Assembly: GCA_039714535.1 (NCBI GenBank)
Contig: JBDLJC010000016.1
Location: forward strand, 9,104-73,103
Source of the DNA: JAGXFP01 sp039714535
GTDB taxonomy: Bacteria; Desulfobacterota; Desulfobulbia; Desulfobulbales; JAGXFP01
Direction of reading: 5' to 3'
DNA: 64,000 nucleotides
The translations under genes were made by a program, and so were the position numbers. Shown one piece after another: positions 9,089 to 16,815 of the stretch (position 1 is its first letter; every line of letters starts with the position of its first letter). The notes under the pieces were generated by a model. That model saw only the letters and a list, made by a program, of their open reading frames with translations. It had not been told where the DNA came from and did not search any database.

Positions 9089-10417
9089 ATGCAACTCCGG
9101 ATATTGCTGTTTTTTTTAACGATGGGTATGATTTGTTTTTTATTATCAACTGCCGTGCAAGCAGGAATCTATCTGAGTTCGGCCCATGGCAGTACGACAT
9201 ATGGTGTTGAGCGGCCTGATCTGGCAACGGCTGGATTCGCCAAGGCAAATTGTGCGCATTGTCATGAACAACATGCGAGTATACATGATACCGGCGGGAG
9301 TGAGCTCTTACCTGTCACCGGCCCCAAGAAATATTTGCTTTTTGATCAAAGCAACATAGATCAGGCGACAAACTTTTGTTTCAATTGCCATGGTACCGGC
9401 ACCGCTTACCAAACAGGGGGGCATGTTAGCAACCGAAGTTACAGTTATCGGGCTGGCGGGTGGGCCGACCCCTTGAATGATAATATCAAGGATGCCTTCG
9501 GCCAGGCTTCATCGCATCAACTCTCTGACATAGTCGACTTCGCCGCCCATCCCGCGCGAGGGTGGAAATATACGGCAGTTATCCACAGTGATCCGGCAGA
9601 TTCAAACGCCTGTGCTGTTTGTCACGATCCCCATGTTGTCCAGCGTGATCTTGCTGTGACAGGCGGGGCGATTACCGAAATAAATTCTTCGCCGGTAAAA
9701 CTCTGGGGGGTGGCCGGTACGGAGAAGATGAACCCGAACTATACCATTAATTATCAAGCCCCTAATTGCGTGACTGCCGGCAATGAACCGGCGTGTGATG
9801 GCACTGCTAACGGCACCAATCTGCCCGATTACGTTACCTTTTGCACCAAGTGTCATGATGCCGCCACCACCCTTTTTGGCACTAAGACCTTGAAGGTTAT
9901 TAACTGGCTTAATGAAAAACATGGCCAATTTAATGCGGATATAAACATCGCGATGAATAATCCATACGTTTTAGCAGCAGGCTCCTATGTTCTTTCCTGT
10001 CTCGATTGCCACGAACCCCATGGCTCAGGGAATGTCTCGCTAATCAGGAAGGAAGTCAATGGTGGAGTGTTGCCCGGCGCCATTGTTGTTGGTCCCCCGC
10101 AAAATTTCGAGTTTCTTTGCAATCAATGCCATTATACTGCAACCCTCTGGCGCGACGAGCACCATTCGGATCCGTCCAACAGCGTCGGCAACGGTATAGT
10201 CCTACATGTGGATCAACCATATGATTTAACCGGTCCTCCTCCTGCTTGCAACGCCCCTACTGTCGGTTGCCACCCTCAAGCTGTTGCCCCTGTCACCCGC
10301 ATTAAGTGCGATCTTTGCCATTTCCATGGGGCCGTCACCGGGCAGCTCTCCAGTGACGGCATCAATAATATTCCTGCTCCCAATATCGGAGTATTAACCC
10401 CCCGCGAGCTCTTTTAG
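9089..10417 (+). CDS. Secreted multihaem cytochrome, seven CXXCH plus one CX6CH
   Basis: The 442-residue product has a signal peptide ending near residue 25 (A-V-Q-A). Seven canonical motifs are visible: C-A-H-C-H, C-F-N-C-H, C-A-V-C-H, C-T-K-C-H, C-L-D-C-H, C-N-Q-C-H and C-D-L-C-H. There is also a candidate CX6CH site, C-N-A-P-T-V-G-C-H, so up to eight haems. Several are followed by x-x-H, typical of bis-His cytochromes. The amino terminus (S-A-H-G-S, then C-H-E-Q-H-A-S) is shared with secreted cytochromes I associate with metal- and sulfur-respiring Desulfobacterota. It is separated from the propeller gene by 146 bases and may have its own promoter. It could be a second filament subunit or a terminal reductase; the sequence does not decide. 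Confidence 0.8.
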   Translation: MQLRILLFFLTMGMICFLLSTAVQAGIYLSSAHGSTTYGVERPDLATAGFAKANCAHCHEQHASIHDTGGSELLPVTGPKKYLLFDQSNIDQATNFCFNCHGTGTAYQTGGHVSNRSYSYRAGGWADPLNDNIKDAFGQASSHQLSDIVDFAAHPARGWKYTAVIHSDPADSNACAVCHDPHVVQRDLAVTGGAITEINSSPVKLWGVAGTEKMNPNYTINYQAPNCVTAGNEPACDGTANGTNLPDYVTFCTKCHDAATTLFGTKTLKVINWLNEKHGQFNADINIAMNNPYVLAAGSYVLSCLDCHEPHGSGNVSLIRKEVNGGVLPGAIVVGPPQNFEFLCNQCHYTATLWRDEHHSDPSNSVGNGIVLHVDQPYDLTGPPPACNAPTVGCHPQAVAPVTRIKCDLCHFHGAVTGQLSSDGINNIPAPNIGVLTPRELF

Positions 10418-10811
10418 AGGTATCAGAACAATGCAGAAAAGGTTTGCTTGCTATAGGGGCAATAGCTCATAGGCCTGACAAAAAAACCAGGAGGGTAGTC
10501 TTTGTAGTGACAAAATCCAAAGATTATTTGTGCATGAGCCCTTAGCAGGTCACCAGACGCATCTGTTTCCAGGTTGGCCTTTTCTGTGTTTACTTAACTG
10601 TTCCTTGCATTTTAATTTTTTTGGTTTTTCTGTCGCAGAAGGGTTGAGCCTCTTATTCTTTTATCTGTAACTCTTTTTGCATAATTTTGTGCAATGCTTA
10701 TATTCATAATTGTTGGCAACGGCGATTTGATTGTGTTAATGTGTTGCGCTCGTGGTTTATTTAATAATTTTAATTACCACCCTCTAAATTGGCGGGTGGG
10801 ATTTTTTTATC
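10418..10811. other. Intergenic region after the cytochrome locus
   Basis: This stretch of about 390 bases separates the last cytochrome gene from the OB-fold lipoprotein. I find no convincing open reading frame and no strong terminator hairpin. The right half, from about 10600, is AT-rich and holds several -10-like TATATT and TAATTT strings, so it probably contains the promoter of the next gene. I looked for a GEMM-type cyclic dinucleotide riboswitch, which is common before such cytochrome genes, and did not see its conserved core. Confidence 0.4.
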
Positions 10812-10823
10812 AGGAGGATAACC

Positions 10824-11564
10824 GTGAAGAAGAGTAATCTGATAGTTGCTATGTCGTTGGTCCTGGCCCTAATTGTTGGCTGCAATAATGATGGAAAGGA
10901 AGCGCAAACAACCGGAGAGCCCCCGCAGGTTGTGACAGCGGCCGCGGGTATTTCAGGAACAATTGCGGAAACCATGGATGCCTCGGGGTACACTTATGTG
11001 TCAGTTGATACCGGCACCGAAACGGTCTGGGTTGCCGGGCCTAAAACCCAGGTGAAAGTCGGGGACGAGGTCTTTATCTCTGATGGCTCCCCGATCAACA
11101 ATTTCGAGAGCAAAACCCTGGGCCGCACTTTCGAGACCATATTGTTTGCCTCTTCAATATCCGTAGCCGGCGCTGAGGCACCCTTCGCTGGTGCTGAGGG
11201 TTCAGCTGATAAAACTGCTGCCCCCGCCCCCGTGGTTGTTACGGATTTTAGCGGCCTTGCTAAACCGGAGGGTGGTAAAACCGTAGCGGATATTTTTGCT
11301 GAGAAAACCGCCCTAAATGGTCAAAATGTCAAGATGCGGGCCAAGGTTACCAAGTTTATGTCCGGGATCATGGGCAAAAACTGGTTGCATATCAAGGATG
11401 GCACCGGTGCTGCCGGGGCTGATGATCTGGTGGTTACCACTCAGGTAACAGCAGCCGTTGGCGATACCGTTCTGGTCAGCGGCACTGTCGCTGCTGACAA
11501 GGATTTCGGTTCCGGTTATAAGTATGCCGTGATTGTTGAGGATGCCGAAGTTACGATTGAATAG
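10824..11564 (+). CDS. OB-fold lipoprotein, NrfJ-like
   Basis: The start is a GTG with a strong AGGAGG seven bases upstream. The 246-residue product carries a lipobox I-V-G-C (Cys20). Two similar strand-rich domains follow. The first, about 45-115, contains T-Y-V-S-V-D-T-G-T-E-T-V-W-V-A-G-P. The second, about 150-246, contains N-G-Q-N-V-K-M-R-A-K-V-T-K-F and N-W-L-H-I-K-D-G-T-G, the usual signature of OB-fold proteins related to NrfJ. An Ala/Pro-rich linker joins them. NrfJ-type proteins occur near nitrite reductase and cytochrome genes, but their function is poorly defined. It has its own terminator and is probably a single-gene unit. I infer a periplasmic binding role, possibly linked to the cytochrome locus upstream. 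Confidence 0.65.
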   Translation: MKKSNLIVAMSLVLALIVGCNNDGKEAQTTGEPPQVVTAAAGISGTIAETMDASGYTYVSVDTGTETVWVAGPKTQVKVGDEVFISDGSPINNFESKTLGRTFETILFASSISVAGAEAPFAGAEGSADKTAAPAPVVVTDFSGLAKPEGGKTVADIFAEKTALNGQNVKMRAKVTKFMSGIMGKNWLHIKDGTGAAGADDLVVTTQVTAAVGDTVLVSGTVAADKDFGSGYKYAVIVEDAEVTIE

Positions 11565-11577
11565 AACTTGTTGCTTG

Positions 11578-11631
11578 AATAAAGTTGCTTGTTGTGAAAA
11601 GCCCCGGTCTTGGTTGACCGGGGCTTTTTTT
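11578..11631 (+). repeat. 54-bp direct repeat, copy 1, carrying a terminator
   Basis: This segment is repeated at 14265-14318 with a single difference in the hairpin loop (53 of 54 bases identical). Its right part, 11597-11631, is a rho-independent terminator with a GC-rich stem and a T run, ending the OB-fold lipoprotein gene. The identity extends beyond the hairpin into the unstructured left flank, so this is a recent copy rather than convergent terminators. Confidence 0.9.
11597..11631 (+). terminator. Rho-independent terminator of the OB-fold lipoprotein gene
   Basis: The stem AAAAGCCCCGGTC pairs with GACCGGGGCTTTT around a six-base loop, followed by a T run. It lies 33 bases after the stop codon. 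Confidence 0.92.
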
Positions 11632-12045
11632 ATCTGATTATCATTACGCTCCAGCCAATGAGCGTGTCGTTGTAACTCCTGATTTATTGACCACCGCACG
11701 TCACACCCTCCTCTGTCATCTCGAACGACGAAGCCGGATGACAGCAACGAGTGTCTACAGAGACGAATAGCTCTTTTTTTAAGATGTTGGCAAGGCATCA
11801 CAAGTTTTCTTCTAGCCACCAAAATCCATAAAAGGCAGGTCTGACTATTGCATTCTGCTCAACTTGCCTAGCAAAAAATCCCTTGCGTCTCGGCATTAGT
11901 ATGTTAGATTGGATTTGCCTATCTTGCCAAGGAGGTGTCCAGGCATCAGGATTGGCTGATATGTCAGGCATGAATCCGCCCATTCGGAGGTGGGTTTCTT
12001 TGTTTTGGCAATCTTGCGAAATTGATCAATTATAGGGGGGAGACA
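11632..12045 (+). promoter_or_regulatory. Leader region with attenuator-like hairpin before the repeat protein
   Basis: This stretch has no convincing gene. Near its right end, AATCCGCC (11973-11980) pairs with GGTGGGTT (11989-11996), using two G-U pairs, and is followed by a T-rich tail to 12006. This is a terminator-like hairpin only 40 bases before the next start codon. A hairpin in this place could be an attenuator, with the preceding 80 bases as a sensing leader, or simply the end of an upstream transcript. I recognise no known riboswitch class here. Confidence 0.4.
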
Positions 12046-14190
12046 ATGAACAGCAGGAAAAAACTAGAGTGGACGTTTTTCACATCTTTTATGGTCATGG
12101 CACTTTTTGCTACTGCTATAGAGGTTCCAATAGTCCACGCAGATGTTACGGAAGAATGGGTGGCTAGTTACGATGGTGCGATTGCTTATACTAAACATGC
12201 AATAGCCACTGACAGTGCAGGGAATGTCTATGTGGCGGGTTATAGCAGCTATGTCCCCGGAATTGGTAATAGTTATGTCACTGTCGCCCACGATTCCGCT
12301 GGCAATCAGCTCTGGATGGCCAGTTACAAAGGTCCGATGAATGGTGGAACTCCCACTGCAATAGCCATCGACAGTGCGGGTAATGTCTATGTGACGGGTG
12401 GTAATCTTGGCCTCGGAACTAGTGCTGACTATGCCACTGTCTCCTACGATTCTTCTGGCAATCAGCGTTGGGTGGCCCGCTACAACGGTCCGTTTAATTC
12501 GCAAGACATTCCCTATGCAATAGCTACCGACAGTGCGGGTAATGTCTATGTGACGGGTTTTAGTGAAAGTTACAATACTACCTGGGGAAGAGATTATGCC
12601 ACTGTCGCCTACGATTCTTTTGGTAATCAACTCTGGGTGGCCCGCTACAACGGTGTGGGGGGAGATTATGCGCAGAATATGGCCGTTGGGATAGCCACCG
12701 ACAATGCGGGTAATGTCTATGTGACGGGTTTTAGTCCGGGCCTTAATGGGATGAATGACTATGCCACTGTAGCGTATGATTCTTCGGGCAATCAGCGTTG
12801 GGTGGCGCGCTACAACGGCCCGGGGAATGCTCACGATATACCCTGTGCGATAGTTACCGACAATGCGAACAATGTTTATGTGACTGGTTATAGTGCGGGC
12901 CTAGGGACTGAATATGACTCTGTCACTATCGCCTACGACTCCTCTGGCAAACAGCTTTGGGTGAACCGCTACAACGGTCCGGATAATAGTGTTGATATAA
13001 GCTTAGCAATGGCCATTGACAGTGCAGATAATGTCTATGTGACAGGCTATAGTTCTAACAAAACTTACACTGAAACTGAATATGTCACTATTGCGTACGA
13101 CTCCTATGGCAATCAACTTTGGTTGTCCCAATACAGTGGTTCGTATAATTCTATTAACATGCCTATAGCAATAGCCACCGACAGTGCGGGTAATGTCTAT
13201 GTGAATGGTAATAGTGGTGACTCCCAATATGGTTCATTTGACAGTACCACCGTCGCGTACGATTCCTTTGGCAGTCAGCTCTGGGTGGCCAGCTATAAAG
13301 GTCCTGAGAATTCTACTAATAATATGGCTATGACAATGACCGCCGACAGTGCGGGTAATGTCTATGTGGCTGGTAATAGTTACCTTCCCGAGAAGAGTTC
13401 ATACGTCTTTAATATTATAAAATACTCCCAGGGAATCCCAAACCAACCGCCCCTGGCAGAGGCTGGAGTGGACCAGACCGTTGAATGTGCCGGTGCCTTC
13501 GGTTCCACTTTCACCCTTGACGGATCGGGTTCCACAGATCCTGACGGCGATGCGCTCACTTATACCTGGAGCGGCCCTTTCGGAACGAAAATCGGGAAAG
13601 TAACCACGGTAACACTGCCCCTTGGCACCCACACCATTACGCTCACGATTGATGACGGCAAGGGTGGGACGGCCACGGACAATGTTGAAATAACAGTTGA
13701 GGACACTACGCCGCCAGTGGTGACAGTGGCCACCTTGAGCGGCAATGAACTTCTGCCCGGTCTCTATCTCTCCGACGTGCTCTTTGAGATGGAAGCGACT
13801 GACACCTGCTCGGGAGTTGCAGAGGTGAGCTATGCTCTGGACACCACCCAGACTAACGTTTCGGGAAGCTATGCCTCTGCCACTATCAGTTCCGGCGGAG
13901 ACCATTCAATCACCTATGAAGCTTTGGACAATGGTGGAAACGTTAGTGAGGGTGGTAGTCTGGCTTTCTCGCTTTTCGAGGCCAACGCCTCCGGCATCAG
14001 TGGCTTGATAGATCATTTCCTGGCCCAGGGACTTATCGATTCCCAGATGGCAACCAGCCTGAACATCCAGGCCACGACCGGGGTCTACGGGGCCTTCATT
14101 AATCATGTTGAGGCCCAGAATGGCAAGAAGATCGACCCTGTTGCCGCCCAGGTACTGATAGAAGCGACCCAATCTATCATGGGCAACTAG
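12046..14190 (+). CDS. Secreted SBBP-repeat protein with PKD-like and FIMAH-like domains
   Basis: I place the start at the ATG at 12046 because AGGGGGGAG lies just upstream; a TTG at 12022 is less likely. The 714-residue product has a signal peptide ending near V-H-A. Residues about 35-460 hold eight to nine repeats built on D-S-A-G-N-V-Y-V-T-G and Y-D-S-S-G-N-Q-L-W-V-A-R-Y, the SBBP beta-propeller repeat. A PKD-like domain follows (about 466-555, with D-G-S-G-S-T-D-P-D-G-D), then an Ig-like domain (about 555-645). The carboxyl end contains A-F-I-N-H-V-E-A-Q-N-G-K-K-I, which I recognise as a FIMAH-type domain of surface proteins. It is probably secreted or surface-exposed, with a binding or adhesion role. 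It lies between two copies of a duplicated terminator. Confidence 0.8.
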   Translation: MNSRKKLEWTFFTSFMVMALFATAIEVPIVHADVTEEWVASYDGAIAYTKHAIATDSAGNVYVAGYSSYVPGIGNSYVTVAHDSAGNQLWMASYKGPMNGGTPTAIAIDSAGNVYVTGGNLGLGTSADYATVSYDSSGNQRWVARYNGPFNSQDIPYAIATDSAGNVYVTGFSESYNTTWGRDYATVAYDSFGNQLWVARYNGVGGDYAQNMAVGIATDNAGNVYVTGFSPGLNGMNDYATVAYDSSGNQRWVARYNGPGNAHDIPCAIVTDNANNVYVTGYSAGLGTEYDSVTIAYDSSGKQLWVNRYNGPDNSVDISLAMAIDSADNVYVTGYSSNKTYTETEYVTIAYDSYGNQLWLSQYSGSYNSINMPIAIATDSAGNVYVNGNSGDSQYGSFDSTTVAYDSFGSQLWVASYKGPENSTNNMAMTMTADSAGNVYVAGNSYLPEKSSYVFNIIKYSQGIPNQPPLAEAGVDQTVECAGAFGSTFTLDGSGSTDPDGDALTYTWSGPFGTKIGKVTTVTLPLGTHTITLTIDDGKGGTATDNVEITVEDTTPPVVTVATLSGNELLPGLYLSDVLFEMEATDTCSGVAEVSYALDTTQTNVSGSYASATISSGGDHSITYEALDNGGNVSEGGSLAFSLFEANASGISGLIDHFLAQGLIDSQMATSLNIQATTGVYGAFINHVEAQNGKKIDPVAAQVLIEATQSIMGN

Positions 14191-14220
14191 GCGGAATTTC
14201 TCAGCTACGAGAAAAGAACA

Positions 14221-14263
14221 AAGGGGCCATCCTAAAAATTTTCATTATCTAGGACAGCCCCTT
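14221..14263. repeat. Hairpin after the SBBP-repeat gene
   Basis: AAGGGGC-CATCCTA pairs with TAGGACA-GCCCCTT with few mismatches around an AT-rich loop. It lacks a clear T run, so it may be a processing or weak termination structure just before the duplicated terminator. A hairpin with similar outer arms follows the antiporter gene at 58370-58418. Confidence 0.6.
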
Positions 14264-14264
14264 A

Positions 14265-14318
14265 AATAAAGTTGCTTGTTGTGAAAAGCCCCGGTCTTTG
14301 TTGACCGGGGCTTTTTTT
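14265..14318 (+). repeat. 54-bp direct repeat, copy 2, carrying a terminator
   Basis: This segment is identical to 11578-11631 except for one loop base. The two copies bracket the SBBP-repeat gene and its leader, about 2.7 kb apart. Confidence 0.9.
14284..14318 (+). terminator. Rho-independent terminator after the SBBP-repeat gene
   Basis: It has the same GC-rich stem and T run as the copy at 11597-11631, with one loop difference. Confidence 0.9.
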
Positions 14319-14351
14319 GTCCGGAGAATTTTGCAGTCGTTACCCGTAAAT

Positions 14352-14385
14352 AAAAAAAAGGCCCGATTCAAAAGAATCGGGCCTT
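14352..14385 (-). terminator. Terminator of tRNA-Asn
   Basis: AAGGCCCGATTC pairs with GAATCGGGCCTT, and on the minus strand the hairpin is followed by eight T residues. It starts 9 bases beyond the CCA end of tRNA-Asn. Confidence 0.9.
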
Positions 14386-14393
14386 ACATTTCA

Positions 14394-14469
14394 TGGCTCC
14401 CCCGGACGGATTCGAACCGCCGACAAGGTGGTTAACAGCCACCTGCTCTACCAACTGAGCTACAGGGGA
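14394..14469 (-). tRNA. tRNA-Asn (GTT)
   Basis: On the minus strand the 76-base segment folds as a cloverleaf. The acceptor stem TCCCCTG pairs with CGGGGGA, the anticodon loop is CTGTTAA with anticodon GTT, the T arm has GGTTCGAATC, and the CCA end is encoded. A promoter and a terminator are visible on either side, so it is a single-gene unit. Confidence 0.97.
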
Positions 14470-14489
14470 TCATTCGCTCAAGAATGAGG

Positions 14490-14518
14490 TTTATAGCATC
14501 TTTTATAGTTAGCGTCAA
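14490..14518 (-). promoter_or_regulatory. Sigma-70 promoter of tRNA-Asn
   Basis: On the minus strand, TTGACG and TATAAA are separated by exactly 17 bases, and the -10 box lies about 20 bases before the tRNA. Confidence 0.78.
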
Positions 14519-14572
14519 GATTTTATGGGAGTGGTTTTTGCAGTTGCTTATGGGCTGTTGCGGGCTTTTTGC

Positions 14573-14601
14573 TTGACGAAAAGAGCGAGTAGGTGTATTT
14601 A
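14573..14601 (+). promoter_or_regulatory. Candidate promoter of tRNA-Pro
   Basis: TTGACG and TATTTA are spaced 17 bases apart on the plus strand, about 105 bases before tRNA-Pro and divergent from the tRNA-Asn promoter. No closer match was seen. Confidence 0.5.
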
Positions 14602-14707
14602 ACTTCCTCCCATTATTTATACCGCAAGGGTTCTGTTCAATCTCCCCTTGCGGGGGCATAAGTTTCGTTTGAGCCGATAACCGGCCCCACTCAACTTATA
14701 CCCGTAT

Positions 14708-14785
<78 letters not shown>

Positions 14786-14961
14786 TTTTTCCAGTAAATT
14801 GCTGTCTGCGAGATATCTTCCCGGCAGGCTTGGGCTAAGCGTGATTGGTACCGCTTAGATTGAGTTTCTCGCGAAGCAAATCAATTAGTGCCCCAATTTT
14901 TTCATAGTTATTCACTTTTAAACCGACTGATTTGTATATCGGTTTCTTGCCTTGTATTACA

Positions 14962-15269
14962 CTAGCTCGCATATTTCATGAGCAGTTTTGAAAAATTAAT
15001 ATAACTGCCTGTTTTTATATTGTTAAATTTGGTTTTTTTACATGATTTGGCGGGTACAGTTTGTACCAACTAACGGAATAGATTTTTTCAGATAGCGTAG
15101 ACTTCGAAACTACTCACCCTTCGGGTTCTGTGTAATACCCCCTTGAGGGGTGCAAGCCGGTACACCCAGATAGCCTGCAGTGAAAGGCAATTCGCATACT
15201 AAAGTATAGCGAAATCACCTTTCACTTTGTCTATCCGGCGCCTCGACTTATGAAATATACGGGCTAGCT
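14962..15269. repeat. MITE-like non-coding element with imperfect terminal inverted repeats
   Basis: The 636 bases between tRNA-Pro and the permease gene contain no convincing gene. They hold a pair of inverted arms, CTAGCTCGCATATTTCATGAG at the left end and its near complement at 15247-15269, with three mismatches in about 21. Inside lies a long hairpin at 15179-15226, in which AGTGAAAGG pairs with CCTTTCACT with inner pairs TTCGC/GCGAA and ATAC/GTAT. A smaller hairpin near 15135 is built on ACCCC/GGGGT. The structure looks like a small non-autonomous mobile element or a structured RNA. The segment at 51516-51648 may be related. Confidence 0.5.
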
Positions 15270-15421
15270 ATAGATGCCCTTTTTTCTTGATTTTATATGC
15301 ATTCGGATAACCCTGTTTGTAGCGATTTCCGTGGCGGTTATCTGGTGTGGACAGGCAGTTTGTCTGGGTGACAATATATTGCAAATGGGCGGTTTATTTG
15401 CAGGATCATCCTAGCGTGTGT

Positions 15422-16501
15422 TCAGTCACTTTCTTCGTCGGTAACGTACCGGTTGTAATTGATGATGTATATTTCAGACATGGTCAGGAAAATCGTGATG
15501 ATCAGCGGCCCGTAGATTATTCCCAGAAAACCGAAAAGCTGCAGGCCGCCGAGGATGGCCAGAAAAACAAGCAAGGTATGCATCTTGACTTGTTTGCCGA
15601 CCAGTTTGGGTTTGAGCGCGTATTCCACAGAAAAGGAGAGAACCCCGTAGAAAATCAGCATTATGATCCCCTGGCCAAGATGGCCCTGCAGCATTAATAT
15701 GGCCGCTGCCGGGATCAAGACCAGGCCGATACCGAATATTGGTAAAAAGGCCAGGATAAGCATGATGCCGCCCCAGAGAATCGGTGAGCCCAAGCCGAAC
15801 AAGACAAAGGCAAGTCCACCGAGCACTCCCTGGATCAGGGAGCAGATGCCGTTGCCGATCAGGACGGCGTCGGAGATCTGCTTGAACTTTCGGATGAGCT
15901 GCTTCTCCTCCTCGTCGGGCATGGGAGAAACCTGCAGTATAAAGTTGATCAGTTTGTCGTTGTCGATCAACAGGAAGAAGATGGTGATGATCATCAAGGC
16001 GAAGTTGAAGATGATCACCATGACATTGGCGGCCCAGGCCTTGGCTTGATCAAAGAGAAACAGCCCCGTTTTCCCGGATAAATCGGTGAGGGCCGCCGTC
16101 AATTTTTCCGGTTCCAGGACAATGCCGTAACCGGCCAGGACACTTTGCACTTTTAACATCAAGCTGCTTTCTACAAACAACTCTTTCAGTTTGAGGTTAA
16201 TATTGGTCCCTTTGCTCAGATGATAAAGGTCAAGGGCTTCGGAGGAGAGGGCCGCGACAAAAAACATCAGGGGGATGAAAACCAGCAGGATAATGACAAC
16301 GCAGGTCAGCAGCGACGAAAATGTCTCTGAAAACCAGCGTCTTAGATAGCTGTAGACTGGTTGAAAAATACCGGCCAGCAGGAAAGAGAGCACCAGGATG
16401 GACAGAAAAGGCCAGAGGAGACGGCCTGCCATGATTATTGCTAACACGAAGAGCAACAGGAAATAGTACAGGACCATCTTTGATGGCTTGTGGGGAGTCA
16501 T
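15422..16501 (-). CDS. AI-2E/PerM family transporter
   Basis: The 359-residue product is an integral membrane protein with about seven or eight hydrophobic segments. Two are near the amino terminus (Y-Y-F-L-L-L-F-V-L-A-I-I and L-S-I-L-V-L-S-F-L-L-A-G), followed by an L-L-V-F-I-P-L-M-F-F segment and then a soluble stretch of about residues 90-150. The rest of the helices include the conserved G-I-C-S-L-I-Q-G-V-L-G-G and L-P-I-F-G-I-G-L-V-L-I-P-A region. This layout is typical of the AI-2E transporter family (DUF20/PerM/YdiK). Substrates in the family vary, including the quorum signal AI-2 and small ions, and cannot be assigned here. It stands alone, convergent with nothing and divergent from ilvE. 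Length is normal for the family. Confidence 0.85.
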   Translation of the reverse strand: MTPHKPSKMVLYYFLLLFVLAIIMAGRLLWPFLSILVLSFLLAGIFQPVYSYLRRWFSETFSSLLTCVVIILLVFIPLMFFVAALSSEALDLYHLSKGTNINLKLKELFVESSLMLKVQSVLAGYGIVLEPEKLTAALTDLSGKTGLFLFDQAKAWAANVMVIIFNFALMIITIFFLLIDNDKLINFILQVSPMPDEEEKQLIRKFKQISDAVLIGNGICSLIQGVLGGLAFVLFGLGSPILWGGIMLILAFLPIFGIGLVLIPAAAILMLQGHLGQGIIMLIFYGVLSFSVEYALKPKLVGKQVKMHTLLVFLAILGGLQLFGFLGIIYGPLIITIFLTMSEIYIINYNRYVTDEESD

Positions 16502-16607
16502 GCGGCCTCGATCTTTAAAATTTCAACACCTTGAAGTTATCTAAATTATAGTTAATTTGTTGTTCCAAATGAAGCATTAATTAGCTATTATGTCATCATT
16601 TTTCACC

Positions 16608-16640
16608 TATTCTCGGCCGCTAGGAGACTGGCCGAGAATA
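16608..16640. repeat. Perfect inverted repeat upstream of ilvE
   Basis: TATTCTCGGCC (16608-16618) is an exact inverted match of GGCCGAGAATA (16630-16640), with outer TTTTTCAC/GTGGAAAA pairing possible. It lies in the divergent gap between the permease and ilvE. There is no T run on either strand. It could be an operator or the hairpin of a small repeat element. Confidence 0.6.
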
Positions 16641-16815
16641 GAAGCCGTAGCGAAAAAGTGGAAAATCGAGGACAGTTTTCTACAAATTTGAGGCGAACAA
16701 CAGCGCTATTCAACGAAAATTTGCAGGAAAATGGACCGGTTTCCCCGCTTTTGCAGTAGGTTTTCTATTCTTGGACAGCCTCCTGATAAAGCCGGTTTCA
16801 TCACAGGAGAGCGTT

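Noticed and set aside
10418..12045. GEMM (cyclic dinucleotide) riboswitch near the cytochrome and surface-protein genes
   Set aside because: The conserved GGGACGCAAAGCC-like core could not be found in either intergenic region.
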